59,498 nt of DNA from Candidatus Poribacteria bacterium (GTDB taxonomy: Bacteria > Poribacteria > WGA-4E > WGA-3G): NCBI GenBank assembly GCA_003635195.1, contig PYIY01000189.1, forward strand, positions 1 to 59,498, read 5' to 3'. Positions 43,589-52,491 of the stretch are shown here, one piece after another. Under the pieces are notes generated by a model that saw nothing but the letters and a program-made list of their open reading frames with translations, did not search any database and had not been told where the DNA came from. The stretch's first letter is position 1. Every line of letters begins with the position of its first letter. A program made the translations under genes and the position numbers.

Positions 43589-44059
43589 ATGACTGAAAGA
43601 ACAGAAACTGAACAGACAAAAACACTCGCGGACGTAATCGTGGAAAAATTTAGGAATCTGTTCGCGCTGGAAAGCCGCGTCTTGGAAGCGAGAGAACGGA
43701 CGAGGCAAATCGCTGCGAACCGCGACACTGCAGAACCCTCCGATCTACAAGACACACCTACTCCTGACAATCAGGAAATGCTGATAGCGTTGGAAACACA
43801 GTTGAAAGCACAGATTGTGGAGATGGAAGCAATTATAGATGAACTCAGATCAGCAATGCCTTCTTTCAGGACTTATGTCTTACCGCAGATGAGTGAAATT
43901 GTCGGAACGCTCAAAGCCAGCGATGTAGTAGAACAGGAAGAGTTGGCACAACTTGTCGCTGCGCTAACGGATGACGGAAATACGCAATCTCTTGAACAAT
44001 TAGAGGCGATCATCATCACCCGACTCAGGGACAACCTTGAGAAAACGTTCGGTCCTTAG
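43589..44059 (+). CDS. Coiled-coil protein of unknown function, paralogue B (sigma-54 controlled)
   Basis: A 156-residue paralogue of the protein at 41437: FRNLFALESRVLEARERTRQIAAN, LRTYVLPQMSEIVG-like text in the second half, and ITRLRDNLEKTF at the end. Heptad patterns suggest coiled coils. ATG 43589 is chosen because the sigma-54 promoter ends at 43533; the frame further upstream overlaps that promoter. The gene is divergent from the sensor-less sigma-54 activator. The layout resembles the Psp system, where the coiled-coil PspA restrains PspF, but PspA sequence motifs are not seen. Function is unknown. Confidence 0.65.
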   Translation: MTERTETEQTKTLADVIVEKFRNLFALESRVLEARERTRQIAANRDTAEPSDLQDTPTPDNQEMLIALETQLKAQIVEMEAIIDELRSAMPSFRTYVLPQMSEIVGTLKASDVVEQEELAQLVAALTDDGNTQSLEQLEAIIITRLRDNLEKTFGP

Positions 44060-44167
44060 ACAGCGAATCAGAAACACTTCTTGATTATATCCGAGTCTCA
44101 ATCCCAACCAACACCACTTTTCGGTGCCTCTTAGGACACGTTTGTTGTCCAACCTTCCAAATCTTGT

Positions 44168-44320
44168 TGTAGGAGCGAGCTGTGCTCGCTACTCACCAGT
44201 GCCCTCTATCTGTAGGAGCGAGCTGCGCTCGCGATGCCTAAGTCCCGTCCATTTGTAGGAGCGAGCTGCGCTCGCGACCCATTATCAGCTCTTATTGTAG
44301 GAGCGAGCTGTGGCCGCGAT
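44168..44320. repeat. Four evenly spaced REP-like palindromes
   Basis: Copies of TGTAGGAGCGAGCTNNGCTCGCGA start at 44168, 44211, 44254 and 44296, a period of 42-43 bases with unrelated 18-20-base spacers. The first and last copies are imperfect, and a weaker fifth may start near 44335. A single copy is at 39356. Confidence 0.85.
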
Positions 44321-44449
44321 TCATCAGCGACATTTGTTGTGGAAGCTTGGGGTCTCTTGTCGTTCGCGATGCCGCTGCGTGTGAAAATATGTATCAAAAA
44401 CGATTGTGAACAATCAAAAATGGGTTAATTAAGCAATTTTTGTCCTATA

Positions 44450-44482
44450 CAATTTTTGTCCTATACAATTTTTGTATAGGGC
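44450..44482. terminator. Hairpin with tandem CAATTTTTGTCCTATA units
   Basis: CCTATAC (44460-44466) pairs with GTATAGG (44474-44480) around AATTTTT. The unit CAATTTTTGTCCTATA is doubled directly before it. It may end transcription through the repeat array. Confidence 0.45.
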
Positions 44483-44625
44483 ATCCCTAAATCATTTTTT
44501 AGACCTCCAGACCCGGTAGGTGCGGTTTGATGAAGTTTATGCTATAGGGATATTGAAAAGTATTCAATTAGAATTGGCATAAGTTGTGTAAAATTCGCTT
44601 TTTTCCCCAATAAAACCAATTAATG

Positions 44626-44643
44626 TTGGCATCAAATTTGCTT
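44626..44643 (+). promoter_or_regulatory. Sigma-54-type promoter upstream of the LamG lipoprotein
   Basis: GTTGGCATCAAATTTGCT has GG (44628-44629) and GC (44640-44641) with the exact ten-base spacing. A weaker relative (GG...GT) lies just upstream at 44576. The next gene starts at 44934, giving a leader of about 280 bases. Confidence 0.55.
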
Positions 44644-44783
44644 ACCTATTAAGTAAGAATGTCAAACCTTTGCGCGCTTGTTTAAATGTAAGCATGGGCT
44701 TCTGACTCTTATTTGAATGACGAGTTCGTGGTTGTCAATAGATGTCAACCGTGGATTTTGTATCTACGCAATCTAAAGGGCTT

Positions 44784-44811
44784 GAGCAGAATGTCGCGAC
44801 ATATTCTGCTC
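44784..44811. repeat. Inverted repeat in the leader of the LamG lipoprotein gene
   Basis: GAGCAGAAT and ATTCTGCTC are exact complements around a GTCGCGACAT centre that is itself palindromic. It lies 123 bases before the ATG and could be an operator or RNA structure. The rest of 44660-44933 holds no other recognisable feature. Confidence 0.55.
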
Positions 44812-44933
44812 AGGCTATCTTATACTTAACCCAAATTGCGACTAACGAATTTTTGAACATTGTAAGAAGATTGTTCAGGTTTTCTCTACCCCGTAGGGGT
44901 AATATGTCTATAGAAACTTAAGGAGAAAAATCA

Positions 44934-46586
44934 ATGCGTAAATTTCAATGGTTAATGATTGTCCTTCTAATCGGCGGTGTCGTTGCTTTTGCCAGTTGCA
45001 GACGGATGGAGCGAATGATCGTTCCGGTTATGCCGGACGCGGAACAGGTAGAACCGACAGAAATGCCCCCAGAAATGGTGGAGACACCAATGGAACCGGA
45101 ACCCCCAGAAATGCCAATTGATCTGGTAGATGTTCTGATCTATACAAATCGTAGTTATTGGATAACACTGGAAGACGCAGCAATGGCAGCAGAAACGACA
45201 AGAAATCTTGTGGCATCTGGAGGTTTTTCTGTAGAGATTACGAAAGACCCTGCCCATGTCAGTAAATGGATGCTTCAGACGACCGGTGATGGCAATGTTA
45301 ATGTCATAATCCTTTATGGCGTGTTACCTGACTCAGTCTATGGTGCTGGGAATTCCCAACCCGATGGCTCCATCGCAGAAAATTGGGTTGAAACAACCGA
45401 TGGCGATACCATCCTGAATCACGCAGATTATATAGCCTGGAATAGTGACTTTGAAGTAGGTGAAGTCACGGGAATAGTGAGGACTGAGGACGTAGGAGTA
45501 AACCAAGAGGGTGGGTTGCAAAACCTCATGGACAATCCTACTATATCCCTTCGTGACAATAGAAACGTTATGGCACCGAAGACAATGGTTGTCACATCCG
45601 ACGGAATGGCGTTAGCACCGAGTTTAGTCGATTTTGTATCTCACAGATCCGTTCAGTTAGATCAACTTCAAGGGGAGTGGGTTGCTGAAAAGATTTTTGC
45701 AAGCGATACAGGCAATGATCAGGCGGCTTGTGCGGATCCTGTCGTTCTCAGAGACGGAGATCGTGGGAGGATTGCAATTATTCACGGGACCTTCGAGCAT
45801 GCAGGTCTGCTAAATGGAGAAGTCGCAGCGGAGATCATCATCAACTATCTCTTGGCACCCCCCATGATGGAAACGGTGGAACCGCCTACTGAACCGATGG
45901 AACCACCGGAGCCGATAGAAATGCCGACTCAAGCCAATCTGACAGACAGATTAGTGCTGCATCTGAGCTTTGATGAAGATACTATTCAAGGCAATATCGT
46001 AAAAGACCAGTCTGGAGAAGGCAATGATGGAATCATCAACGGTGCCGCACAGACAGTTCCCGGGAAACACGGCGAAGCAATGGAGTTTGATGGTACGGAT
46101 GACTTTGTTGAAGTGCCACTGATAGATTCCATTACATTTTCCACTGGCGATTCATTAACAGTCCAAGCTTGGGTAAAAACGGATGACGCGCCACGATGGA
46201 ACGATATAATTGTTGGGAACTATCGTTATGGCACTACTGCGCATTGGTCACTCTACGTCTCTGGTGATAACCCTGAGACTCGTGGCAAAATGGGTTTTAA
46301 TGTCTGGGATAAAAAAGGTGCGCATGCTACTGTGGGAAGCCCGGATTTCCTGAACGATGGCGAGTGGCATCTCCTCACTGGTGTCCGAGACCAGACGGCG
46401 AAAAAGGTCCGATTCTACGTGGACGGTGAGTTGATTGGTGAAGTCGACGACACTACAGAGGACATCAACAGCGAACAGTCGATTTGGATCGGAGAGCACC
46501 TGAACCGATATTACAAGGGACTGATTGATGAGGTCAAGATATGGAGTCGTCCGTTGACCGCTGAGGAAATTCAACAGTCGCAATAG
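44934..46586 (+). CDS. LamG-domain lipoprotein with N-terminal ThuA-like region
   Basis: A 550-residue lipoprotein: the signal peptide ends in the lipobox FASC (Cys22). A proline/glutamate-rich stretch follows. Residues about 60-300 form an alpha/beta domain (DVLIYTNRSYW, VNVIILYGVLPD, RIAIIHGTFEHAG) with a ThuA or glutamine-amidotransferase-like look; I am not sure of this. A second PEP-type linker leads to a LamG/concanavalin-like domain (about 345-545): RLVLHLSFDED, GKHGEAMEFDGTDDFVEVP, LTVQAWVKTDD and GLIDEVKIWSRPLTAEEI. It probably binds carbohydrate or protein at the cell surface. AAGGAG precedes ATG 44934. Confidence 0.8.
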   Translation: MRKFQWLMIVLLIGGVVAFASCRRMERMIVPVMPDAEQVEPTEMPPEMVETPMEPEPPEMPIDLVDVLIYTNRSYWITLEDAAMAAETTRNLVASGGFSVEITKDPAHVSKWMLQTTGDGNVNVIILYGVLPDSVYGAGNSQPDGSIAENWVETTDGDTILNHADYIAWNSDFEVGEVTGIVRTEDVGVNQEGGLQNLMDNPTISLRDNRNVMAPKTMVVTSDGMALAPSLVDFVSHRSVQLDQLQGEWVAEKIFASDTGNDQAACADPVVLRDGDRGRIAIIHGTFEHAGLLNGEVAAEIIINYLLAPPMMETVEPPTEPMEPPEPIEMPTQANLTDRLVLHLSFDEDTIQGNIVKDQSGEGNDGIINGAAQTVPGKHGEAMEFDGTDDFVEVPLIDSITFSTGDSLTVQAWVKTDDAPRWNDIIVGNYRYGTTAHWSLYVSGDNPETRGKMGFNVWDKKGAHATVGSPDFLNDGEWHLLTGVRDQTAKKVRFYVDGELIGEVDDTTEDINSEQSIWIGEHLNRYYKGLIDEVKIWSRPLTAEEIQQSQ

Positions 46587-46941
46587 CAGACATCTCCTGC
46601 TGGAGAGAGTGCTGGAGATGGCACGCTTGCGACACTGACTTTTGAAGTCATTTTAGTCGTAGGGGCGAGGTTACCTCGTCCCTACAGACCAAACAGAACG
46701 TCTATTTCACGGTGGACAGAGCACTAAGGAAATTCAACAAAACCACAGGTTCCTCGCTCTATGGTAAAACCAACCATAAAGCGAGGAACCGTGCTATACA
46801 CTAATCCTATCCCAAAACCTCCGAATCTCATCGGACGAGGTAGTATGTATCTTTCTCTGTAATATATAGAAACGCCCGTATCCTCTCGGACCCCGTTTTT
46901 ACAATTGACCCCTCGTGTTCCCTCAAAAAAGGAGACCCCAC
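46587..46941. repeat. Gap with three hairpins
   Basis: CATCTCC...GGAGATG (46591-46620) directly follows the lipoprotein gene. GTAGGGGCGAGG...CCTCGTCCCTAC (46659-46685) is a REP-like palindrome. GGTTCCTCGCT...AGCGAGGAACC (46748-46790) is an 11-base perfect stem. No gene is seen. Confidence 0.6.
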
Positions 46942-49584
46942 ATGAAAACGACACGTTTTTCCATCTTTTTGACCTTTATCCTGTTTTCGACGGTGTATCT
47001 CCCCTTGAGTGTTGCGCAAGATTACACAACGTGGCACTTACCCGAAGGCGCAAAAGCACGCCTCGGTAAAGGGAACATGCCTTTACACAACAAAGGGGCG
47101 AGTATTCAGTATTCTCCGGATGGCACGCGCCTCGCAATTGCCACGAATATCGGCGTTTGGCTCTATGATGCGCAGAGCGGTGAAGCAATTGCGTTACTCG
47201 CCAAGGATACGACATTTTCTCAACCGTCCTTCAACGCTGCCTTTAGCGTGGCGTTCAGTCCGGATGGAAAGACACTCGCAAGCGCGGGCTGGCACATCAA
47301 CCTGTGGGATGTTGAAACCGGACAGCATTTGGAAACGCTCCATAGAGAGGTGGGGGCGAAACCGATTGTGGCGTTCAGTCCGGACGGCAAAACCCTCGCA
47401 AGCGCGGACGCTACCGGCAACCTCCTTCTCTGGAATCTCGCCACCGGACAGGTCTTGAGAACGCACACGAAAAGTGTCACGAGTTTGGCATTCAGTCCGG
47501 ACGGTCAAATCCTCGCGAGCGCGGGGGGTAGGGACAACAACATCCATCTCTGGGATCCCACTGTCCGTCTGAAATCTTTTGTTGAGGGGCAACCCTTGAG
47601 AACACTCGAAGGACATACCGATATTGTCAGTAGTGTGTCGTTCAGCCCGAACGATCAAACACTGGCGAGTTCAAGTGCGGATGGCACAATCCGGCTCTGG
47701 AATCTGACCACCGGGCAACAAGACCTGAAAATAGAGAGCTATAATGCTGGGAGCATCTCTAATGTAGCCTTCAGTCCGAATGGAGAGACACTTGCCAGTA
47801 CGCTGTGGACGGTCTTCCTATGGGATCTGCCTGCTGTGCGGGAACTCGCGAATGAAGGGGTCTTTCTGTGGGATTCTGGTAATATAGAAAAAGTCCTTAT
47901 ACCCAGCACCCATCCGTGGGATCCGCCGACTCCGCCCCCAGGGGTTCCCAATAGTGTATCCTTTAATCCGGATGGCAAGACACTTGTCATTGGGAACAAT
48001 TTGGGGTACGTCTACCTTGTAGATGTTAGCACAAGAAAATCCCTGAAAACGCTCATAGGGCCTGCAAGTGAGACCGTTAACATAGCGTTCAGCCCTGATG
48101 GACAGACACTCGCCAGCACGAGCAGCGATTACATCAACGTGTGGGATGTTAACACCGGACAAAACCTGAAAAGACTTGATGGGCCCGCCAGCAGTGTAGC
48201 ATTCAGCCCTGACGGTCGAACGCTCGCAAGTGCAGGGAATAACTATGCGATCCGCCTATGGGATTTGGCGGGTATAACGAAAAGCCGATATAGTTTTGGT
48301 GGCAACGCCACCAGCCACCAGTGGGATGTTAATATAGGGCAAAACCGAGAAATACCCACAGAGTATCCACACGCCGTCACTATCGTCGCCTTCAGCCCTG
48401 ATGGTCGAACCCTCGCAAGTGCGGGTGGGGGCCGCGACACAAATCTCCAGCTGTGGGATGTTGGAGCACTAACACAGTTGAGAACACTTACAGGGCACAC
48501 ACATTTGATCACCAGCATAGCATTTAGTCCAGATGGTTTGACACTCGCAAGTGCAGGTAATTATTTTGATAAATCTATCCGCTTGTGGCATGTACCAACC
48601 GGCGTGCAGAAGCAGCTGCTCGTCGGACATACAGGGCTTATCGCTAACGTGGCGTTCAGTCCTGATGGTCGAACCCTCGCAAGTGCAGGTTGGGACAGAA
48701 CTATCCGTTTATGGGATGTATCAACCGGTGTGCAGAAGCAAGTTTTAACGGGGCATGCAGATCGTGTTGAAAGCGTTGCGTTCAGCCCAGATGGTTTAAC
48801 CTTAGCCAGCGGCGGGCGAGACCGTACCATCCGACTCTGGTCGGGAACTGCGTTACAACACTCACAAATATTGACACAACAGGCAGGCGAGGTTTTAAGC
48901 GTTGCGTTCAGCCCAGACGGCAGAACATTAGCCAGTGGCAGCGCAGATGGAACGATACTCTTATGGCCCATTATGCCAGCAGTAGATGTCAACAGGGACG
49001 GAGCCGTGAACATCCTGGATTTGGTACGCGTTGCCACAAACTTCGGACAGATGGGAGCACATGCAGCAGACGTGAACAAGGATGGCGTGGTCAATATCGT
49101 GGATTTGGTGTTGGTCGCCGGTGTGCTCGGTGACGCAGCGGCACCTTCCGCATTTCCGCAAGTTCCGGTGATGCTCACCCCGACAAAAGTGCAACAATGG
49201 CTGACGCAAGCACACCAACTCAACCTCACAGATGCCATCTCTCAACGCGGCATCCGTTTCTTAGAGCAGCTCCTGTTAGCATTGACCCCAAAAGAGACGG
49301 CACTCCTGCCAAACTACCCAAACCCGTTCAACCCAGAGACGTGGATACCGTATCAGTTGGCAGCACCCGCAGAAGTCACGTTACGCATTCATGCCGTAGA
49401 TGGCAGTTTGGTACGCGTGTTATCATTAGGGCATAAAGCGATAGGCATCTATCAGACCCGCAGCCGTGCAGCGTATTGGGACGGTAAAAACGAAGTTGGT
49501 GAACCTGTCGCAAGTGGTGTCTATTTCTACACGCTCACAGCAGGCGACTTCACCGCCACACGAAAAATGCTAATACGAAAGTAA
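46942..49584 (+). CDS. Secreted WD40-repeat protein with dockerin and FlgD-like C-terminal domain
   Basis: About 880 residues. A signal peptide (1-24) and a QDYTTWHLPEGAKARLGKG start are followed by roughly fourteen WD40 blades (SFSPDGQTLASSSADGTIRLW type), enough for two propellers. Next comes a dockerin-like pair of calcium loops (VDVNRDGAVNILDLVRVA and ADVNKDGVVNIVDLVLVA). The end has LLPNYPNPFNPETWIPYQL and SGVYFYTLTAGDFTATRKML, a FlgD/type-9-like C-terminal domain of the kind that directs export or surface attachment. AAAGGAG precedes ATG 46942. The start and end sequences recur in the gene at 53851, so both belong to one secreted family. Confidence 0.88.
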   Translation: MKTTRFSIFLTFILFSTVYLPLSVAQDYTTWHLPEGAKARLGKGNMPLHNKGASIQYSPDGTRLAIATNIGVWLYDAQSGEAIALLAKDTTFSQPSFNAAFSVAFSPDGKTLASAGWHINLWDVETGQHLETLHREVGAKPIVAFSPDGKTLASADATGNLLLWNLATGQVLRTHTKSVTSLAFSPDGQILASAGGRDNNIHLWDPTVRLKSFVEGQPLRTLEGHTDIVSSVSFSPNDQTLASSSADGTIRLWNLTTGQQDLKIESYNAGSISNVAFSPNGETLASTLWTVFLWDLPAVRELANEGVFLWDSGNIEKVLIPSTHPWDPPTPPPGVPNSVSFNPDGKTLVIGNNLGYVYLVDVSTRKSLKTLIGPASETVNIAFSPDGQTLASTSSDYINVWDVNTGQNLKRLDGPASSVAFSPDGRTLASAGNNYAIRLWDLAGITKSRYSFGGNATSHQWDVNIGQNREIPTEYPHAVTIVAFSPDGRTLASAGGGRDTNLQLWDVGALTQLRTLTGHTHLITSIAFSPDGLTLASAGNYFDKSIRLWHVPTGVQKQLLVGHTGLIANVAFSPDGRTLASAGWDRTIRLWDVSTGVQKQVLTGHADRVESVAFSPDGLTLASGGRDRTIRLWSGTALQHSQILTQQAGEVLSVAFSPDGRTLASGSADGTILLWPIMPAVDVNRDGAVNILDLVRVATNFGQMGAHAADVNKDGVVNIVDLVLVAGVLGDAAAPSAFPQVPVMLTPTKVQQWLTQAHQLNLTDAISQRGIRFLEQLLLALTPKETALLPNYPNPFNPETWIPYQLAAPAEVTLRIHAVDGSLVRVLSLGHKAIGIYQTRSRAAYWDGKNEVGEPVASGVYFYTLTAGDFTATRKMLIRK

Positions 49585-49597
49585 GCGGGTACGCAGT

Positions 49598-49690
49598 TGT
49601 CAGAGTTTCCAGTTACCAGAGAAGAAGGGATTCCCTTTTTTAACTGGTTACTGGCCACTGGTGACTGATACACTGATGGCTGACAGCCAT
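49598..49690. repeat. Heptamer element after WD40 gene, copy of 57825-57920
   Basis: GTACGCAGTTGTCAG, CAGTTACCAGAGAAGAAG and AACTGGTTACTGGCCACTGG occur here and again after the other WD40 gene, in the same position. The paralogue genes were therefore copied together with their downstream DNA. Confidence 0.7.
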
Positions 49691-49761
49691 TCCCCTGATA
49701 ACCTACACATTAAAGTGCGCTGATTTATGAACCACCCTCATGAACTTAGAATTATTGCGTC

Positions 49762-49790
49762 TTGGTTTATTTTTTAGACTATGCTATTGT
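49762..49790 (+). promoter_or_regulatory. Probable sigma-70 promoter of the matrixin-TPR gene
   Basis: TTGGTT (49762-49767), 17 bases, TATTGT (49785-49790). The match is moderate. Confidence 0.45.
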
Positions 49791-49882
49791 TACTGTCTAA
49801 AACTATTATTAACAGGGACTCAAGTAAATAGCCGTATTTTCTACAGACACAGCACCGCTACAAAGTGCGAGGGGACCGCGTT

Positions 49883-52381
49883 ATGCAAATTAGAAAGTAC
49901 TATATCCTTTTCCTTTTGATATTAACGGTTGTTATGTTCATAACACACGCAGCAGCACAAGATACCGCCGATAGTGGCACCGCAGCAGCCCTTCCGACAG
50001 ATTATTTTCAGCAAGTCACACTATTTTCCGGTGGTAGAATCACGCGCTTTACACAGATGCCGATTCGTGTACATATCTCACCTACGCTCAAGGCACTCCC
50101 CTACCTAAACGAGATACGCTACGCCATGCGCACTTGGGAAACCGCTACCGACGGGAAAATCCAATTCCAAGAAACTGATACCTTGGAGCAGGCAGACATC
50201 CGCGTTACCTCAACCTATACCGGTAATCTGAGTTTCCTTGATACGCGGCTCGGTACCGCGAATTTAACCCGACTTGAGCAAGGGACATACGCCGTCTCTG
50301 GTGCCAATCCCCAAGCACAAAGGCGGGACACCGATCAACCCACAAACGCGGCGATTGATTTCACAGTAGAAGTGATCCTTGTGTTAGAGAGTGACGGTAC
50401 CACCGGCGAACTCTCACAAGAAGAGATGCGGACGGTCTGCCTCCATGAATTCGGGCACGCCATCGGATTATGGGGACACAGTCCAAACACCGATGATGTC
50501 TGTCATGCGATGGCAACTGCACAATATCCAACACAGCGCGATATCAGGACCCTGTTGAAGATTTACGACACACCGCTCCATACCGCACAGCACGACATCG
50601 CAATCGATCTCCTGAAAAAAGAGATCCAAACGAATCCGAGGCTGCCGCGTCCGCATTATCTACTCGGCGCAGTCTACTTCGACAAAGGCGATATGACACC
50701 TGCGATTACCAACTTTCAGAACTGCCTCAAAGTTGATCCGAACTATGAACCGGCGCGGGAGAAACTGATTCAAGCGTACCAAAAAGCAGGGCAATCCAAT
50801 CAAGCCCTCCGCCAGGTTGAACAGCGCGTCAAAAGCCAGCAGGGGCACCGTTCCCTCCGTGACAGTGCCGAATCCTATAACCGCCTCGGTACGCTCTATT
50901 ACCGACAAGGCGATATAGACAAGGCGATAGAGGCATTCGAGAAGGCACTGAAACGCTCACCGCACCACAAAACCGCGAAACAGAACCTAAATCAACTTTA
51001 CCGTCAAAAAGCGTTCAACGCCTTGAAACGCCGCGCTTTTGATGAAGGAGCCACCTATTTTGAGAAAGCCATCCGTCTCGACCCCGAGAACGCCACCACC
51101 TATCGAATCATGGGAGACGGATATGCGCTCGCCTCCGAGTATGCCCAAGCGATTACATATTACCAAAAGGCACTCGAGCTTGCACCCGACGATGCAGAGG
51201 CACGAAAGAACCTCGCACTCACTTATACGAACCACGGTGTGGTGCTTAGAAATAAAGGCGAATGGGATGCCGCGATTCGTGTCTATCGCGACGCTTTGGC
51301 ATTACAACCGACCTATCAAATCGCCAAGGCAAACTTGATTGACGCGCTCTCACAAAAGGCGAACGCTCAGCGGCAATCCGGACACATCGATGCGGCAATC
51401 GAGACCTACCTCGAATTGCAAAAACTGCAACCAGACGATACGACTATCGCCAGTCTGATCGGTGAATTATACCTTCTTAAGGGGCGCGATTATCCGGCGG
51501 CGATCTCGGCGTTTCATAAGGTTTACACGACACAACCCGCCGATAAACAGGCGAAACAGAACCTCATCGCTGCGTATCAGCAATACGCAAAAACTTTGCG
51601 GAACCGAAGAAATTACGCTGCCGCACTTGAACAACTCCAAAAAGCAGTGGCACTCTTTCCGGATAACATCAACCTCCGTTTGAATCTATCGCAAGCGTAT
51701 CAACATGTCGGCAAATACGAGCAGGCGAGTGCTGAATTGGAATGGATTTTAGCGCGTTCGCCCAATCACAAAAACGCGAAAATAGAACTCGTGAACCTCC
51801 AGGTCCGCCGTGGAAATACCTTGATGAATCAGAGGAAATACGCAGCAGCCCTTGCCGTCTTTGAAGCAATTCCGGCAGCTGAAAAAACGATAGATATTCA
51901 CAACATGATCGGCTATCTCTATCTTATGCAGCGTGAACACCTCAAAGCGTTAGCAACTTTTGAGACCGTCTTGACGCAACAGCCCGTGAATAGAACCGCA
52001 TATCAAAATCTGCTCTCGCTTGAATCGCAACTCGATGTGATGTTGAGTAAAGCGAGAGCCGCAGCCTCGCCAACACCCGGCACCGGCGAGGCTGCTTCAA
52101 ACCGCGACACTGCCGACCCGACTGCCGAGAAATTGGCGCGCGTGCAATGTGCGCTCATCCGCTGTTTAATGAACCGAAAAGAGCCGAAGAATGCGATGAA
52201 GAAATACCAACAGGCGTTAGCGTCGAAACCCTACACGCCAAAAACGAGAGACCTGTTTATTGAAACCGGTAAGCAGCTCGCCAATTGGTTTCAAAAGCGA
52301 AACGATATTGACAGTTACGAAGCAATTGTGCGTTGGGCGACAGCGTTAGATGGCAATTTTAAAGAATCGCTGAAACCTTAG
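49883..52381 (+). CDS. Secreted matrixin-like zinc metalloprotease with TPR repeats
   Basis: About 832 residues. A signal peptide ends in THAAAQ. Residues about 50-230 form a metzincin: HEFGHAIGLWGHSP (H188), where the third zinc histidine sits one residue later than in the usual HExxHxxGxxH, a variant I know from bacterial matrixin relatives. From about 230 to the end come about a dozen tetratricopeptide repeats (HYLLGAVYFDKGDMTPAITNF, YNRLGTLYYRQGDIDKAIEAF and so on). TPR scaffolds fused to a matrixin suggest a protease positioned on a complex. ATG 49883 is preferred over GTG 49865, with GAGGGG upstream. The substrate is unknown. Confidence 0.87.
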   Translation: MQIRKYYILFLLILTVVMFITHAAAQDTADSGTAAALPTDYFQQVTLFSGGRITRFTQMPIRVHISPTLKALPYLNEIRYAMRTWETATDGKIQFQETDTLEQADIRVTSTYTGNLSFLDTRLGTANLTRLEQGTYAVSGANPQAQRRDTDQPTNAAIDFTVEVILVLESDGTTGELSQEEMRTVCLHEFGHAIGLWGHSPNTDDVCHAMATAQYPTQRDIRTLLKIYDTPLHTAQHDIAIDLLKKEIQTNPRLPRPHYLLGAVYFDKGDMTPAITNFQNCLKVDPNYEPAREKLIQAYQKAGQSNQALRQVEQRVKSQQGHRSLRDSAESYNRLGTLYYRQGDIDKAIEAFEKALKRSPHHKTAKQNLNQLYRQKAFNALKRRAFDEGATYFEKAIRLDPENATTYRIMGDGYALASEYAQAITYYQKALELAPDDAEARKNLALTYTNHGVVLRNKGEWDAAIRVYRDALALQPTYQIAKANLIDALSQKANAQRQSGHIDAAIETYLELQKLQPDDTTIASLIGELYLLKGRDYPAAISAFHKVYTTQPADKQAKQNLIAAYQQYAKTLRNRRNYAAALEQLQKAVALFPDNINLRLNLSQAYQHVGKYEQASAELEWILARSPNHKNAKIELVNLQVRRGNTLMNQRKYAAALAVFEAIPAAEKTIDIHNMIGYLYLMQREHLKALATFETVLTQQPVNRTAYQNLLSLESQLDVMLSKARAAASPTPGTGEAASNRDTADPTAEKLARVQCALIRCLMNRKEPKNAMKKYQQALASKPYTPKTRDLFIETGKQLANWFQKRNDIDSYEAIVRWATALDGNFKESLKP

Positions 52382-52394
52382 ATCTGGTAGGTTC

Positions 52395-52470
52395 AGACGA
52401 ATTAACTGTCAGCATAGAGAACGACTGACAACTGATAACTGATTGCTGATGGCTGACGGCTGAAAGCCAT
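52395..52470. repeat. Heptamer element between TPR gene and lipoprotein gene
   Basis: GACAACTGATAACTGATTGC and TGATGGCTGACGGCTGAAAG step in 7-base words. It occupies most of the gap. Confidence 0.55.
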
Positions 52471-52491
52471 TTCAACAAAGGAACGTATTTT

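Noticed and set aside
44168..44320. CRISPR array
   Set aside because: Four palindromic copies with 18-20-base spacers look CRISPR-like, but spacers are too short, the repeat matches REP elements, the same unit occurs singly at 39356, and no cas gene is in the window.
48561..49238. 225-codon minus-strand frame in the WD40-dockerin gene
   Set aside because: It is a shadow of repetitive WD40 coding sequence; similar antisense frames occur in the sister gene at 54216-54842.
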